Source of the DNA: Pseudokordiimonas caeni
Lineage (GTDB): Bacteria > Pseudomonadota > Alphaproteobacteria > Sphingomonadales > Kordiimonadaceae
Length of the DNA stretch: 64,000 nt
NCBI RefSeq assembly: GCF_026719705.1
Contig: NZ_JAPPRR010000002.1
Coordinates: 373,091-437,090 of the forward strand
Direction of reading: 5' to 3'
Made by a program: the position numbers and the translations under genes. Shown here one piece after another: positions 38,625 through 48,091 of the stretch (position 1 is the first letter of the stretch; every line of letters starts with the position of its first letter). The notes beneath the pieces are model-generated. The model ran no database searches. It was not told the origin of the DNA and worked only from the letters and a program-made list of their open reading frames with translations.

Positions 38625-39413
38625 ATGAGCGGCACAGCACAGCCCCAACCCTGGCACCGGATGGAAATCGGCGAGGGCGGAAGCGGCCCCACCTTTGTCT
38701 GGCTGCATGGCTGGGGCCAGACTCTCGCCTCACTTGAACGCATCGCCCAGCTTTTCAAGGCAGATGGACGCCATATTCTGTTTGACCAGCCGGGCTTCGG
38801 CCAGACACCGCCGCCGCCCACCGGCGCGGGTTCGGCTGATTATGCCGACATGCTGGCCGCTGAACTGGCCCGCCTTGGCGTCGGCCCCTGCATCTTCGTC
38901 GGCCACAGTTTCGGGGCTCGGGTTTCAGTGCAGATGGCGGCGCGGCACCCCGCGCTTGTTTCGGCGATTGTGCTGGTGGCGGGTGCGGGGCTCCGGCGGC
39001 GCAAAACCTTCAAGGCGAAGGCGCGGTCCTTCGTCATCCGCCTTGTAGGCAATATCGCCCGACTTTCGGATGATATTCTGGGCACCGCCTTACGCGAGCG
39101 CCACCGGGACCGGTTCGGCAGTCCAGACTATAAGAAGGCCGGTGTGTTGCGCCCGACGCTAGTCAGCGTCGTGAACGAAAACCTGATCGCCGAAGCGCGC
39201 GCCGCCCGCTGCCCCGCACTTCTCGTTTATGGCAGCGACGACACCGAGACACCGCCTCAAATCGGCCGCCGCTACGAAGCCGCCCTGCCGATAGCTCGCT
39301 ATGTGGAGCTTGCGGGTTTCGGGCACCTCGATATCCTGTCACGCGGCGCCTGGCAGGTGGAAGCCGCGATGCGTGCTTTCCTTAACGACCTCAGGAAAGG
39401 AGACAGCCTGTGA
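38625..39413 (+). CDS. Alpha/beta hydrolase
   Basis: A 262-residue alpha/beta hydrolase-fold protein. The oxyanion segment is VWLHGWGQTL, the nucleophile is the serine in GHSFGARVSVQMAA, and the catalytic histidine is probably in GFGHLDILS near the C-terminus. An acid in LLVYGSDDTETP completes the triad. It starts ten bases after the ligase stop and overlaps the next gene by GTGA, so all three are translated from one message. It may release or hydrolyse a product of the neighbouring ligases; the substrate is unknown. Confidence 0.85.
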   Translation: MSGTAQPQPWHRMEIGEGGSGPTFVWLHGWGQTLASLERIAQLFKADGRHILFDQPGFGQTPPPPTGAGSADYADMLAAELARLGVGPCIFVGHSFGARVSVQMAARHPALVSAIVLVAGAGLRRRKTFKAKARSFVIRLVGNIARLSDDILGTALRERHRDRFGSPDYKKAGVLRPTLVSVVNENLIAEARAARCPALLVYGSDDTETPPQIGRRYEAALPIARYVELAGFGHLDILSRGAWQVEAAMRAFLNDLRKGDSL

Positions 39414-41032
39414 CAACCGGTTTTATCGCAAGCCTGATCCTTTTCGCACTGACGCTTTCCTTCGCACACCTGCGCGGGCTCGCGCTCATGAAATTCTTCC
39501 AGCAGGAGGAATATGACGGTCGTCGCTTCCTCGGCTGGTTTCGCCACGCCCGCGCCTTCGACTGCGCCGCCAGCCTCTGGTGGCTGGCAGCCGTGGTCAT
39601 TGCCATTGCCGGCTACCGCGCGCCCGGTGTGGTACTCACGCTGATCGGCTTCGGGCACGGTATCCTTCTTTCGCGTCGCGCAAGCCGGGACGCCAAGAAG
39701 GCGCTGGTGATGACCGAGCGGGTGAAGCGCATCCATCTCGTGTATCTTTGCCTCGCGGGACTGCTTGCCGCCTACATCGGCCATGACCTTTCGAAAAGCG
39801 AGGACGAGGCCTTTCTCAACGCAAGCTATGAAGGGCTTCTCCTGATCCCCTTCGTGCAATTGCTGCCTCTTCTTATTGTGCTGGCCAACTTTCTGCTTTC
39901 GCCTTTCGAAGCAAGGGTGAAGGCCCGTTTCCGCGCCGAAGCTGTCGAGAAATTCAACCGGCTGGCCCCGAAGGTGATCGCCATCACCGGCTCGTTCGGG
40001 AAAACCTCCACGAAGCATATCTTGCATCATATCCTGTCGGCTGCCGCGCCCACGCTTTCGACACCGGGCAGCGTGAATACTGACATGGGCATCACCCGCG
40101 TGATCCGCGAAAGCCTGACGCCCGAGCATGGCTTTTTCATCGTCGAGATGGGCGCTTACGGCCCCGGCTCCATCGCCCGCCTGTGCAAGCTGACACCACC
40201 AGACGTGGGCCTCATCACCGCGGTTGGTGCTGCGCACTATGAACGCTTCAAATCGCTCGAGACTGTCGCCAAGGCAAAGTTCGAACTGGCCGAGGCTACC
40301 TTCAGGCGCGGCGGGCCTGTCATCGTGAATGCTGGTGGCATCGCGCCCGAACTGCTGGCTGAACGGATGCAGGCCGTGCAGGGCGACTATCGCCTGCTTG
40401 GCGAAGGCGGTGCGCTGGTGCTTGAGAAAAGCGAGATGACCGCCGACGGGCTTGTCCTCAGCTTGCGTGAAGGCGAGGCGACCGAGACGCTGACAGTGCC
40501 GCTCTGGGGCCATCATCAGGCAGGCAATGTGGCACTTGCCGCCCTCACCGCCCGCGCACTTGGCCTGCCCTGGAGCGCGATTCGCGGGGCGCTTGCCACC
40601 ATGGGCCAGATCCGCCACCGGCTGGAGGTGACCAAGGCACCGGGCCAGCCGACCATTGTGAACGACGCCTACAACAGCAATCCTGTGGGCTTCAAGGCAG
40701 CGCTCGAAACACTCGATGTGCTGAAGGCCGAGGGCGGCAAGCGCATTCTGGTGACACCGGGCATGGTGGAGCTGGGCGCGCGGCATGACGAGGATCATTT
40801 TGAGCTTGGCAAGGCGGCGGCGACGCACGCCGATATCGTTGCCGTGGTCACGCCCGACCGCATCCCGACCTTCGTGCAAGGGCTGAAGGCCGCCGGCACG
40901 GCTGTCGAGATCCGCGAATTCGCCAAACAGGACGAAGCCGAGGCCTATGTGCGCGGCATCGTGAAGGCGGGCGACGTGGTGCTTTTTGAAAACAACCTGC
41001 CGGACCTTTACGAAGCGAAAGTCCGGTTCTGA
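39410..41032 (+). CDS. Membrane-anchored MurF-like amide ligase
   Basis: A 540-residue protein of unusual build. Residues about 1-185 hold four or five hydrophobic segments in place of the UDP-substrate domain of MurF. The Mur ligase ATPase follows with P-loop ITGSFGKTSTK near residue 194 and VEMGAYGPGSIARL. The C-terminal Mur domain has the hallmark NDAYNSNPVGFKAALETL. The start is GTG with GGAG upstream, overlapping the hydrolase stop. The lost N-terminal domain argues that the substrate is not the usual UDP-MurNAc-tripeptide but something membrane-bound or lipid-linked. The neighbour is a D-Ala-D-Ala-ligase-like enzyme, whose product could be the second substrate. Confidence 0.82.
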   Translation: MTTGFIASLILFALTLSFAHLRGLALMKFFQQEEYDGRRFLGWFRHARAFDCAASLWWLAAVVIAIAGYRAPGVVLTLIGFGHGILLSRRASRDAKKALVMTERVKRIHLVYLCLAGLLAAYIGHDLSKSEDEAFLNASYEGLLLIPFVQLLPLLIVLANFLLSPFEARVKARFRAEAVEKFNRLAPKVIAITGSFGKTSTKHILHHILSAAAPTLSTPGSVNTDMGITRVIRESLTPEHGFFIVEMGAYGPGSIARLCKLTPPDVGLITAVGAAHYERFKSLETVAKAKFELAEATFRRGGPVIVNAGGIAPELLAERMQAVQGDYRLLGEGGALVLEKSEMTADGLVLSLREGEATETLTVPLWGHHQAGNVALAALTARALGLPWSAIRGALATMGQIRHRLEVTKAPGQPTIVNDAYNSNPVGFKAALETLDVLKAEGGKRILVTPGMVELGARHDEDHFELGKAAATHADIVAVVTPDRIPTFVQGLKAAGTAVEIREFAKQDEAEAYVRGIVKAGDVVLFENNLPDLYEAKVRF

Positions 41033-41044
41033 GGGCCGCGCCCC

Positions 41045-41866
41045 TTACTTCTTCTTGAGGTCGATCCGTTCAAGGTTGCGCTGTGCGGCAAGCGCCGCAC
41101 CTGAATCCGGCGCCATCTGCGCGACCTTGAGCCATGCGCTGCGGGCGGCTGCGGTATCACCCTCGGCATCCTTCAGGTTGCCAAGTTCGAGCCAGTAGGC
41201 CGGATCGGCCTCCCGGTCAGCCGCGATCTTTTCAAGCAACTGTTCCGCCTCCGCCAGCCGTTCGGTTTGGCGCGCCGCTGACGCCAGCAGCAAGAGCGCC
41301 GATGTATCGCCGGGATCCGTTACCGTCACACGCTTGAGGTCGGTGTAAGCCAGATCAAAATCGCCGTCCGCCGCCGCAATCCGCGCGCGGTCAGTGAGCG
41401 CCTGACGCTCCACCTTGGTGCCGCGCGGGGCCAGGCTCAGGGCCTGATCGATTGCCGCTTCAGCGCGGGTGATCTCGTCCGCCATCAGCCAGGCATTTGC
41501 CGCCTGCGTCCAGATAGAGGCCAGCATCAGGGACGTTCCCACCACGCGCTTGCCATCCTTCAGCGGCATGTCGCGGCCATACCGCATGTCTTCAGCGATA
41601 AGCTCAAGCCGGGCAGCACTTTCGGCATACTCACCGATATTGAAAAGCCCGACGGCCTCGCAGTGGCGCGCGGGTGCGCCGCCGCCCTCGCCCCGCCAGA
41701 CAAGCGCCTCGTTAATCCCCTTGTCGGGCGAGCGGGAGGCGGTCATCAGGCAATTGCCGTAGCGTTCTTCCGCCGCCGTCATATCGTCGGCCGCACGGCC
41801 CACCTGCAGCGCGACGAGCGGGCTGGCGGTCATCAGAAGCCATGTTATGGTGCGCAGTCTTTTCAT
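41045..41866 (-). CDS. Secreted tetratricopeptide-repeat protein
   Basis: A 273-residue protein with a signal peptide (residues about 1-24, ending GRAAD). The rest is helical with TPR-like spacing; clear repeats run from about residue 140 onward, for example AAIDQALSLAPRG, AYTDLKRVTVTDPGD, AEQLLEKIAADREADPAYWLELGNLK (quoted in parts). TPR proteins act as scaffolds for protein contacts in the periplasm. It lies convergent with the ligase operon, 12 bases between the stops. I cannot assign a partner. Confidence 0.75.
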   Translation of the reverse strand: MKRLRTITWLLMTASPLVALQVGRAADDMTAAEERYGNCLMTASRSPDKGINEALVWRGEGGGAPARHCEAVGLFNIGEYAESAARLELIAEDMRYGRDMPLKDGKRVVGTSLMLASIWTQAANAWLMADEITRAEAAIDQALSLAPRGTKVERQALTDRARIAAADGDFDLAYTDLKRVTVTDPGDTSALLLLASAARQTERLAEAEQLLEKIAADREADPAYWLELGNLKDAEGDTAAARSAWLKVAQMAPDSGAALAAQRNLERIDLKKK

Positions 41867-41918
41867 GCCCCAATGAGTGGCGCGATGCTGTGACAATTTC
41901 AAGGCAAAAGGTTTCCCC

Positions 41919-42800
41919 ATGACACGTCTTTCTACCCGGCTTCTGGTTATCGGCCCCGGCTTCACCGGTGGCGCCATACTGAAGGCCGCGCGCGCCGCCG
42001 GGCATCAGGTGATGGCCAGCTGGCGCAATCCTGTTGTGCGGGACGACCTTGAAAAGGCCGACATTGAAACGCTTGACCTTTCAGGCGATGCCCCGCTTGC
42101 CCCTGATACGCTTGAAGGGGTCACTCACCTTCTCGTCAGCGTGCCGCCGGGGCCTTCGGGCGATCCGGTGCTGTCGCGCCTGCAGGCGGCCCTTGCGGCT
42201 GCGAAGGGGCTTTCCTGGATCGGCTATCTTTCAAGCACCAATGTTTACGGCGATCATGGCGGCGACTGGGTGAGCGAGGATACGCCCGCGACACCGAGTC
42301 TCGAACGCGGCAAGCGCCGGGTGGTGGCGGAAGCGGCATGGCAGGCGGCAGGGGCTGCCACCGGTGCGCGCGTCGACATTTTCCGCCTTGCCGGTATCTA
42401 TGGTCCCGGTCGCAATGCCGTGCGGTCGCTGATCGACGGCAAAGCCCGGCGGATCGTGAAGGAAGGCCAGGTTTTCAGCCGCATCCATGTGGCCGACATC
42501 GCCGCCGCCGTGCTGCTTGCCATGCAGATGGACAACCGGCCCGGCATGGTCTTCAACCTTGCAGACGATGACCCGATGCCTCCCGCTGATGTGATCAGCC
42601 TGGCGGCAGAAGCGCTGGGTGTCACCCCGCCGCCCCTTGAGGCTTTTGAGACAGCGGATATGAGCGAAATGGCGCGGAGCTTCTATCAGGAATCAAAGCG
42701 CGTTCGGAACGACAGGGTGAAAGAGGTGCTCGGTTTCACATTCCGCTATCCCTCGATCCGGGATGCCCTCCCGGACCTGATCCGGTCAGAGCAGCGCTAG
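41919..42800 (+). CDS. NAD(P)-binding epimerase-like protein (YeeZ type)
   Basis: A 293-residue Rossmann-fold protein of the extended SDR group. The nucleotide site is VIGPGFTGGAIL; the middle has SSTNVYGDHGGDWVSEDTP, where serine and tyrosine of the active site are expected, and FRLAGIYGPGRN. This pattern fits the YeeZ/NAD-dependent epimerase group rather than a specific sugar epimerase. The ATG at 41919 has AAAGG upstream. The substrate is unknown. Its stop codon interlocks with the convergent membrane gene in CTAG. Confidence 0.82.
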   Translation: MTRLSTRLLVIGPGFTGGAILKAARAAGHQVMASWRNPVVRDDLEKADIETLDLSGDAPLAPDTLEGVTHLLVSVPPGPSGDPVLSRLQAALAAAKGLSWIGYLSSTNVYGDHGGDWVSEDTPATPSLERGKRRVVAEAAWQAAGAATGARVDIFRLAGIYGPGRNAVRSLIDGKARRIVKEGQVFSRIHVADIAAAVLLAMQMDNRPGMVFNLADDDPMPPADVISLAAEALGVTPPPLEAFETADMSEMARSFYQESKRVRNDRVKEVLGFTFRYPSIRDALPDLIRSEQR

Positions 42801-43486
42801 CCGAAGAGCCATATGGCAAAGCCCGCCCATGATTCGGTTGGCCCCACAAGGAAAAAGGCGGCGTACCGGAGAGCCAGCACGAGCACCGCAACCTTCGTGA
42901 TCGTATGTATGCGGCCAAGCTTGCCGCGATCATGAACAATCAGGGCCGCAAGCAGGCCAAAGTGCAAGGCAATCCCGATCAGTGGGTTGCCAAGCGTTCC
43001 CCCGAGCCGCCCGAATGCCGGGTCCATGATCATGACGGCCGCCAGAAGCATGAAATGCTTGTGGGCTTCCGCCTTGCGACGATTGAGGAAGGCGAGCGTG
43101 TAATAGGCCGCGAACAATATCCCGTCCATCAGCGGCAGAATGATGAAATGCTCCCGGCTGAGCATCGGAATATTGTTGTTGTAGGTGTGGAAGGTTTCCA
43201 CCGTGACGAGGATACTGGTGGCAAGCATCACCCCCGCCAGAACCGGACTGAGGGCGCCGAGCCGCATATGAAGCGCGCGGTTGCCCGCTCCCACAAGGTG
43301 GGCCTGCAGGATGAACGCACAGATCCAGATGAAAAAGACCGCACCATGCAAAACGAGAACGGGACTCGTCGGTACACCGTTTTCAAACCGGTGCATCACA
43401 TAGGGGCCGAAGCCCGCGAGAGCGAAGAAAAGCATCGCGATGCCCATGCGGGCATAGAAAGTCGAACCAAACCGTGCAGCGCCCAT
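42797..43486 (-). CDS. Seven-helix membrane protein of unknown function
   Basis: A 229-residue polytopic protein with about six or seven hydrophobic segments. Conserved-looking features are FGPYVMHRFENG after helix 1, HLVGAGNRALHMRLGALSP between helices, and HKHFMLLAAVMIMDPAFGRLG. The repeated histidines next to helix ends recall heme-binding or DUF2306-like proteins, but I cannot assign a family. The start is uncertain: ATG 43486 follows a GGGGGG run closely, and ATG 43498 is also possible. It follows the universal stress gene on the same strand. Confidence 0.7.
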   Translation of the reverse strand: MGAARFGSTFYARMGIAMLFFALAGFGPYVMHRFENGVPTSPVLVLHGAVFFIWICAFILQAHLVGAGNRALHMRLGALSPVLAGVMLATSILVTVETFHTYNNNIPMLSREHFIILPLMDGILFAAYYTLAFLNRRKAEAHKHFMLLAAVMIMDPAFGRLGGTLGNPLIGIALHFGLLAALIVHDRGKLGRIHTITKVAVLVLALRYAAFFLVGPTESWAGFAIWLFG

Positions 43487-43527
43487 GGATCCCCCCATAC
43501 TGCCGTTTCGAACGAACTGGATATATG

Positions 43528-44055
43528 TCAGGCCATCTCGTCGACCTGTTCGTATGTCATGTTGCCCGGCACCAGCATGACGGGACATTTCAGGCTGCCG
43601 GCTAGTTCATGCGCAAAATAATCGACAAGCGGGCCGGGGTTGCCGGCGGGCCCCGCGCCCAGCACGAGGCCGAAAATATCGGGCGTTTCGTCGATGAATT
43701 TCAGGAGCTGTTCCTTGGGCTCCCCTTCCACAATCCGGACTTCGGGCGTGATGCCGCAATAGGAATGCAGCCGTTCGGCCACTTCGTCCAACAGCACGCG
43801 GGCTTCCTCGTAGGCCTCCTCGCGCATGCGGTCGGCCACCGCCATCCAGTGCTGGAATTCGCCGGGGCGGATGCAGTGGAAAAGGATCAGTCCGCCCCCC
43901 GTGATATGCGCAGCGCGCGCGGCGGCAAAGCGGATCGCCACCTTGGATTCGGGTGAACCGTCAACCACCACAAGAAGCTTCCTGTAGCGCTTCTTGATCG
44001 GCCTGATGGGGCCGGAAATCTGCGGCCCGCCACTATCGATCGTGTCGGTCATCAT
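43528..44055 (-). CDS. Universal stress protein (UspA family)
   Basis: A 175-residue single Usp domain. It starts YRKLLVVVDGSPESKVAIRFAAARAAH and ends with GPAGNPGPLVDYFAHELAGSLKCPVMLVP, which matches the ATP-binding G-2x-G-9x-G(S/T) region of the family in outline. The N-terminus has an extra 35 residues. The start at the first of two ATGs (44055) is likely but lacks a strong ribosome binding site. Usp proteins help survival under stress; no specific role can be read. Confidence 0.88.
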   Translation of the reverse strand: MMTDTIDSGGPQISGPIRPIKKRYRKLLVVVDGSPESKVAIRFAAARAAHITGGGLILFHCIRPGEFQHWMAVADRMREEAYEEARVLLDEVAERLHSYCGITPEVRIVEGEPKEQLLKFIDETPDIFGLVLGAGPAGNPGPLVDYFAHELAGSLKCPVMLVPGNMTYEQVDEMA

Positions 44056-44121
44056 GATCGTTCGAGAGTGACAGCGCCGGGCAAGGCTGGCAAGCCCCAT
44101 TTGAATGACAAGCCTGAGCGC

Positions 44122-45147
44122 CTATTTCAGAAGGATATTCCCGATCTCGCGGAGCTGCGTACGGGCCCGCAGGAGATAGAAACCCTGCACCGCCAGATGG
44201 TTCGGCAGCAGGATGCCGTCCACATCACCGTTGAGGACAATCAGCGGATCCAGCGAAGCCGCGGCACGCAAGGACGCCAGAAGCGATGTATAAAGCGGCT
44301 GCACGTCGCGGCCGACGATCACCGACGCGAAGTCTTTCTCAAGTGCCGAAAGGATCAGCGTGTAGGCGTAAACCTGCCCCTTCACCTGATAGAAAAGGTC
44401 ATCCGCACCCGTATCCGGCAGGATGCCGCCGCTTTCGGCGGTGATATAATCGTCAATCGCTGCCGACGAAGCGCCAAGGTCTAGGGTGATTCGGTCGAGG
44501 GTCGCGAGCAGATTGTCCGCCCGGCGTTCGAACACGGCACCCCCGTCGGCAAGCCGGTCGTTATAGGTGCGCAACTGGCGGGCGGCCTCGCGGAAATAGG
44601 AGTCAGACGGCGTGGTGGGCAACAGCGACGTCGAGAAATCGATGATCCAGCGTTCGGGCTCCTTCGAAAGGTTGCCGGCGGCTTTTTCAAGATCCACATC
44701 CACAGCGCTCGAGCCCCGTGTGCGGCCGATCTGGTCGCGCAGCTCGAACGTGAAGCGTGACAGCGCCCCCATGATGCCCTTCTGGAAAGACGGCGTGTTA
44801 TCGAGCCATCCCCCCGGCAGGAAGAAGGGGTCGTTCGGCGTCCAGTTATGATCGATCGTTTCACGCTCCACGAGGCCCGCAACCAGTTCGACGGTCACCG
44901 AGGCATTCTCGGGCACGTCAGGCAGCGGCCGGAACTTGTCGTCGATCCGGTTCACGATCATCATGCCGATAAGGATATAGAGGAGAAAAACGCCGGGCAC
45001 GGCAACAGCCACCATGCGCCAGGTGCGCGCACTGATGGTGGCACCCCAGGTGAGCGCCCAGGTCCAGAGCGTGCGAATACCTCGCCACAGAAGTGCCACG
45101 AAGGCCTTCAGTTTTTCAAGGACCCACCGCCAAAGTTCGCCTGCCAT
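44122..45147 (-). CDS. DUF2333 family membrane protein
   Basis: A 341-residue protein with an N-terminal amphipathic/basic segment, one membrane anchor near residues 47-67 (VAVAVPGVFLLYILIGMMIVN), and a helical periplasmic domain. The segment NWTPNDPFFLPGGWLDNTPSFQKG is typical of DUF2333. Function unknown. It is the first gene of a minus-strand set with the Usp and the seven-helix gene; 66 bases separate it from the Usp stop region. Confidence 0.85.
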   Translation of the reverse strand: MAGELWRWVLEKLKAFVALLWRGIRTLWTWALTWGATISARTWRMVAVAVPGVFLLYILIGMMIVNRIDDKFRPLPDVPENASVTVELVAGLVERETIDHNWTPNDPFFLPGGWLDNTPSFQKGIMGALSRFTFELRDQIGRTRGSSAVDVDLEKAAGNLSKEPERWIIDFSTSLLPTTPSDSYFREAARQLRTYNDRLADGGAVFERRADNLLATLDRITLDLGASSAAIDDYITAESGGILPDTGADDLFYQVKGQVYAYTLILSALEKDFASVIVGRDVQPLYTSLLASLRAAASLDPLIVLNGDVDGILLPNHLAVQGFYLLRARTQLREIGNILLK

Positions 45148-45276
45148 CGACCTTTCTCCCTGATATGGTTACATTGTTGGAACTGCAGGGCAGAATTGCA
45201 AGGACTTAGCGACCGTTCAGGCCGCGTTCAGCCATGCAGGCCAAGGATAGTGCCAATTTGATGCAGAAAGACGCGC

Positions 45277-45624
45277 ATGAAAGCGATACTCGCCTTGTTC
45301 CTCGCCGCCGGTCCGGCCGCTGCCGCTGCCGCCGAAGAAAATCTGGCCCCCGGCCCCGCGTGTGTGGTGGCTGAGCGGATCAGCGATTACAAGATCGAAA
45401 GCGACACCCGTGTGCGCCTCTCGATCAGCGAGGGCGACGACATATATATGATGCTGAAGGACGCCTGTCCGCAGCTGAAGTTTCACGGCTATATGAGCTA
45501 TACACCGCTCAACGGACGCCTGTGCGCCGGGCGCGACGATATCATGAGCCGGGCGGGCGTGACCTGCCGGATCGCCTCTTTCTACCTGACCCACCCGAAG
45601 GAGCCTGCGCCCGGCAGCCGCTGA
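45277..45624 (+). CDS. Small secreted protein of unknown function
   Basis: A 115-residue protein with a signal peptide (residues about 1-18, ending AAAAAEE). The mature part of about 95 residues holds four cysteines (ACVVAE, KDACPQL, GRLCAGRDD, VTCRIASF), enough for two disulfides, in a fold I do not recognise. A ribosome binding site is weak. It lies 52 bases before the DUF952 gene. Confidence 0.65.
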   Translation: MKAILALFLAAGPAAAAAAEENLAPGPACVVAERISDYKIESDTRVRLSISEGDDIYMMLKDACPQLKFHGYMSYTPLNGRLCAGRDDIMSRAGVTCRIASFYLTHPKEPAPGSR

Positions 45625-45676
45625 GCCTTTCACGCCGCCTCTTGCGCGAAAGCCCTGCGGCCCTTATGGAGTCCGC

Positions 45677-46036
45677 ATGGAACCAGCGATTTACAAGATA
45701 CTGCGCGCCGACGAATGGCAGGCGCTGATGGCGGATGGCACCTTCAATGGGGCGCCCGTCGATCTGGCGGACGGCTATGTGCATCTTTCAACAGCCGCAC
45801 AGGTGCGCGAGACCGCCGCCCGGCACTTTGCGGGTGAGGCTGGCCTGATGCTTGTTGCCATCGACCCGGAGACAGCGCCCGAAGGCGCGCTCCGCTGCGA
45901 GCCGTCGCGTGGTGGTGACCTGTTCCCGCACCTATATGCGCCGCTCACAACCGACATGATCGAAAGCGCATGGCCCCTGTCCATGGGTGCAGATGGGGGC
46001 CATGATTTCTGGATGCTTGAAGCGGAGAGTGAGTGA
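45677..46036 (+). CDS. DUF952 family protein
   Basis: A 119-residue cytoplasmic protein that fits DUF952: it begins [19 protein letters not shown], then [24 protein letters not shown], and ends with a [10 protein letters not shown]-type tail. Members relate to ADP-ribosyl-type folds but have no known function. It overlaps pyrD by TGATG, so the two are coupled. Confidence 0.85.
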   Translation: MEPAIYKILRADEWQALMADGTFNGAPVDLADGYVHLSTAAQVRETAARHFAGEAGLMLVAIDPETAPEGALRCEPSRGGDLFPHLYAPLTTDMIESAWPLSMGADGGHDFWMLEAESE

Positions 46037-47100
46037 TGGACCTTTTTTCGATTGCCCGTCCGATCCTTCATGCAATGGATCCCGAGCGCGCCCATAACCT
46101 GACGATCCTTGGCCTGCGCACCGGCCTTCTGCCGGAAGTTGCCGGTGAGGATGATCCGATCCTGAAAACCCGCGTGTTCGGCATTGATTTTCCGAACCCT
46201 GTGGGCCTTGCCGCCGGGTTTGACAAGAATGCCGAAGTGATCGAGCCGATGCTCGGGCAGGGCTTCGGGTTTGTCGAGGCGGGTTCGGTGACGCCGAAGC
46301 CGCAGGCAGGCAACGCCAGGCCGCGGCTTTTCCGCCTCACGGAAGACCGCGCGGTGATCAATCGCTTCGGCTTCAACAACAAGGGAATCGATGCCTTCCG
46401 TGCCCGGCTTGAAGCCCGTCGTGGGCGCAGAGGCGTGGTCGGAGCCAACGTTGGCGCCAACAAGGATGCCGCTGATCGCACAGCAGATTATGTGACAGGC
46501 GTCGAGGCCCTTTACGGCCTCGCTGATTATTTCACGGTGAATATTTCGAGCCCCAACACACCGGGCCTACGCGCCCTGCAATCGCGCGCGAGCCTTGAAG
46601 ACCTGATCGGCCGGGTGCTTGCCGCCCGTGCGGCAAAGGTGGCCACCGGTGCGGCCCGCGCCCCGATCCTTGTGAAGATCGCGCCGGACCTGACGGAAGA
46701 AGATGTCGCCGATATCGCAGCTGTCGCCCTGGCGAGCGAGATTGACGGCCTGATCGTTTCAAACACCACAATCGTGAGGCCCGAAAGCCTGAAGTCCGCC
46801 CACAGAGCAGAGGTTGGCGGGCTTTCCGGCGTACCCCTGATGGCGCCGTCCACCCGCATGCTGGCGAAGGTTTACAAGGCGACCGATAGCAAGGTGCCGC
46901 TTGTCGGGGTCGGCGGGATCGCATCCGGGGCCGATGCCTATGCCAAGATCCGGGCCGGCGCCTCGCTCGTGCAGCTTTATTCGGCGCTCGCCTATGAAGG
47001 CACGGGGCTGGTCGCGAAGATCAAGGCGGACCTCGCCGCACTCCTCAAGGCTGGTGGTTTCAGGGATGTGGCTTCAGCCGTCGGCGCCGACCACCGCTGA
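46036..47100 (+). CDS. pyrD: Quinone-dependent dihydroorotate dehydrogenase
   Basis: A 354-residue class 2 enzyme of pyrimidine synthesis. FMN-site and substrate motifs are [40 protein letters not shown], and [12 protein letters not shown] with the catalytic serine. The N-terminal helix pair for membrane and quinone contact is present. The ATG at 46036 shares its A with the stop of the DUF952 gene. Confidence 0.96.
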   Translation: MDLFSIARPILHAMDPERAHNLTILGLRTGLLPEVAGEDDPILKTRVFGIDFPNPVGLAAGFDKNAEVIEPMLGQGFGFVEAGSVTPKPQAGNARPRLFRLTEDRAVINRFGFNNKGIDAFRARLEARRGRRGVVGANVGANKDAADRTADYVTGVEALYGLADYFTVNISSPNTPGLRALQSRASLEDLIGRVLAARAAKVATGAARAPILVKIAPDLTEEDVADIAAVALASEIDGLIVSNTTIVRPESLKSAHRAEVGGLSGVPLMAPSTRMLAKVYKATDSKVPLVGVGGIASGADAYAKIRAGASLVQLYSALAYEGTGLVAKIKADLAALLKAGGFRDVASAVGADHR

Positions 47101-47111
47101 GGCATGCCTTT

Positions 47112-48008
47112 TCAGGCAAAAAGATTGATCAGGTTAGCAGCCTGCGGGGCCAGGAAGCCGCCTCCGCCGCCAATCGTTGGCGTCAATGCAGCGGGGCCTG
47201 CCGGGCCGGGACCACTGACGGGAGCCGACGAGGCATCGCCTGTTGGCACCGCTGCACCCGGTGAAAGCCCTGCTTCCGGCAACGTGCCCGCATCGTCAGC
47301 CTCCCCGTCCACAGCTTCCCCGCGCGTTTGCGGTTTGGCGCTTTCGGCAACCGCCTTTGCCTCTTCCTTCTTCTCGGCCTGTTCCCGGGCTGCTGCTTCT
47401 GCTGCAACTTTTTCCTCTTCGCGCTGCTGGCCTTCGGCTTCGCGGATTGTTGCAGCGGCAGCGGCAGCGACCGACCGGTCCTGCCCCGAGGGACGCGCCG
47501 GGGCCAAGGCCGCCGACCGCACAACTTCCATCTTGGCGATCGTCGCCCGCGGATCGCCCGGCACCGTGCTTGTGTCGATCTGCACTTGCCCGCCAACCGC
47601 ATACTGGCGACCATCCGGCCCGCGCACATAATCAAAAGTCGCGGCACCCGCATAACCGGCACCCGCTGCCTGGTGCGCCGCTTCATGGGCGCGGACCTCG
47701 CGGTCGCGTGCTGCAAGCCGGGCGACTTTCGCCTTTTCTTCGTCCGAAAGCTGGTTGGGAAACCGCGTGCTGGTGCCTGCCGGGCGGCTGTCCGACACGC
47801 CGGATTCGATCACCTGCACGGCAACCCCGCTTGCCCGGCTCTGGCTGATCGGGGCGCCGCTGCGGCCTTCCTGCGCGCGTGCAGACCCGTCGCCTGAAGC
47901 CGGGGTTTCCGGCGCAGCCGAGGATCGGGAAGCAGGCGCGGCCACGTCTGGGCGTCTGAAGCCCGGCGGCGGCGCGCCCGTTGTCGGCAGGATCGCGCTC
48001 GTCGTCAT
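47112..48008 (-). CDS. SprA/CJM1_0395-type putative metalloprotease
   Basis: A 298-residue protein of a family annotated as putative metalloprotease. The core is [14 protein letters not shown] near residue 100 with an HExxH motif, followed by [19 protein letters not shown] and [13 protein letters not shown]. The N-terminus is disordered and the C-terminus holds a glutamate/alanine-rich coiled coil and a proline/glycine tail. No signal peptide is seen. Only the HExxH supports protease activity; this is unproven for the family. Confidence 0.8.
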   Translation of the reverse strand: MTTSAILPTTGAPPPGFRRPDVAAPASRSSAAPETPASGDGSARAQEGRSGAPISQSRASGVAVQVIESGVSDSRPAGTSTRFPNQLSDEEKAKVARLAARDREVRAHEAAHQAAGAGYAGAATFDYVRGPDGRQYAVGGQVQIDTSTVPGDPRATIAKMEVVRSAALAPARPSGQDRSVAAAAAATIREAEGQQREEEKVAAEAAAREQAEKKEEAKAVAESAKPQTRGEAVDGEADDAGTLPEAGLSPGAAVPTGDASSAPVSGPGPAGPAALTPTIGGGGGFLAPQAANLINLFA

Positions 48009-48062
48009 GGGCCGAGTTTACCATTGTTCCGGCCTTTCTGAAACGCTGATACGCGGGGCCAC

Positions 48063-48091
48063 TGATCCGGTTCTCGCGAGGGTGCGTAAGA
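48063..48091 (+). promoter_or_regulatory. RpoE (ECF11)-type promoter of the rpoE-chrR operon
   Basis: TGATCC (48063-48068) and TAAGA (48087-48091) are separated by exactly 18 bases. This matches the RpoE promoter pattern known from Rhodobacter sphaeroides, TGATCC-N18-TAAGA. It lies upstream of the ECF sigma gene and implies autoregulation. Confidence 0.8.

Noticed and set aside
39299-40879. Open frame of 526 codons antisense to the MurF-like gene
   Set aside because: Shadow frame; the opposite strand has clear Mur ligase motifs.
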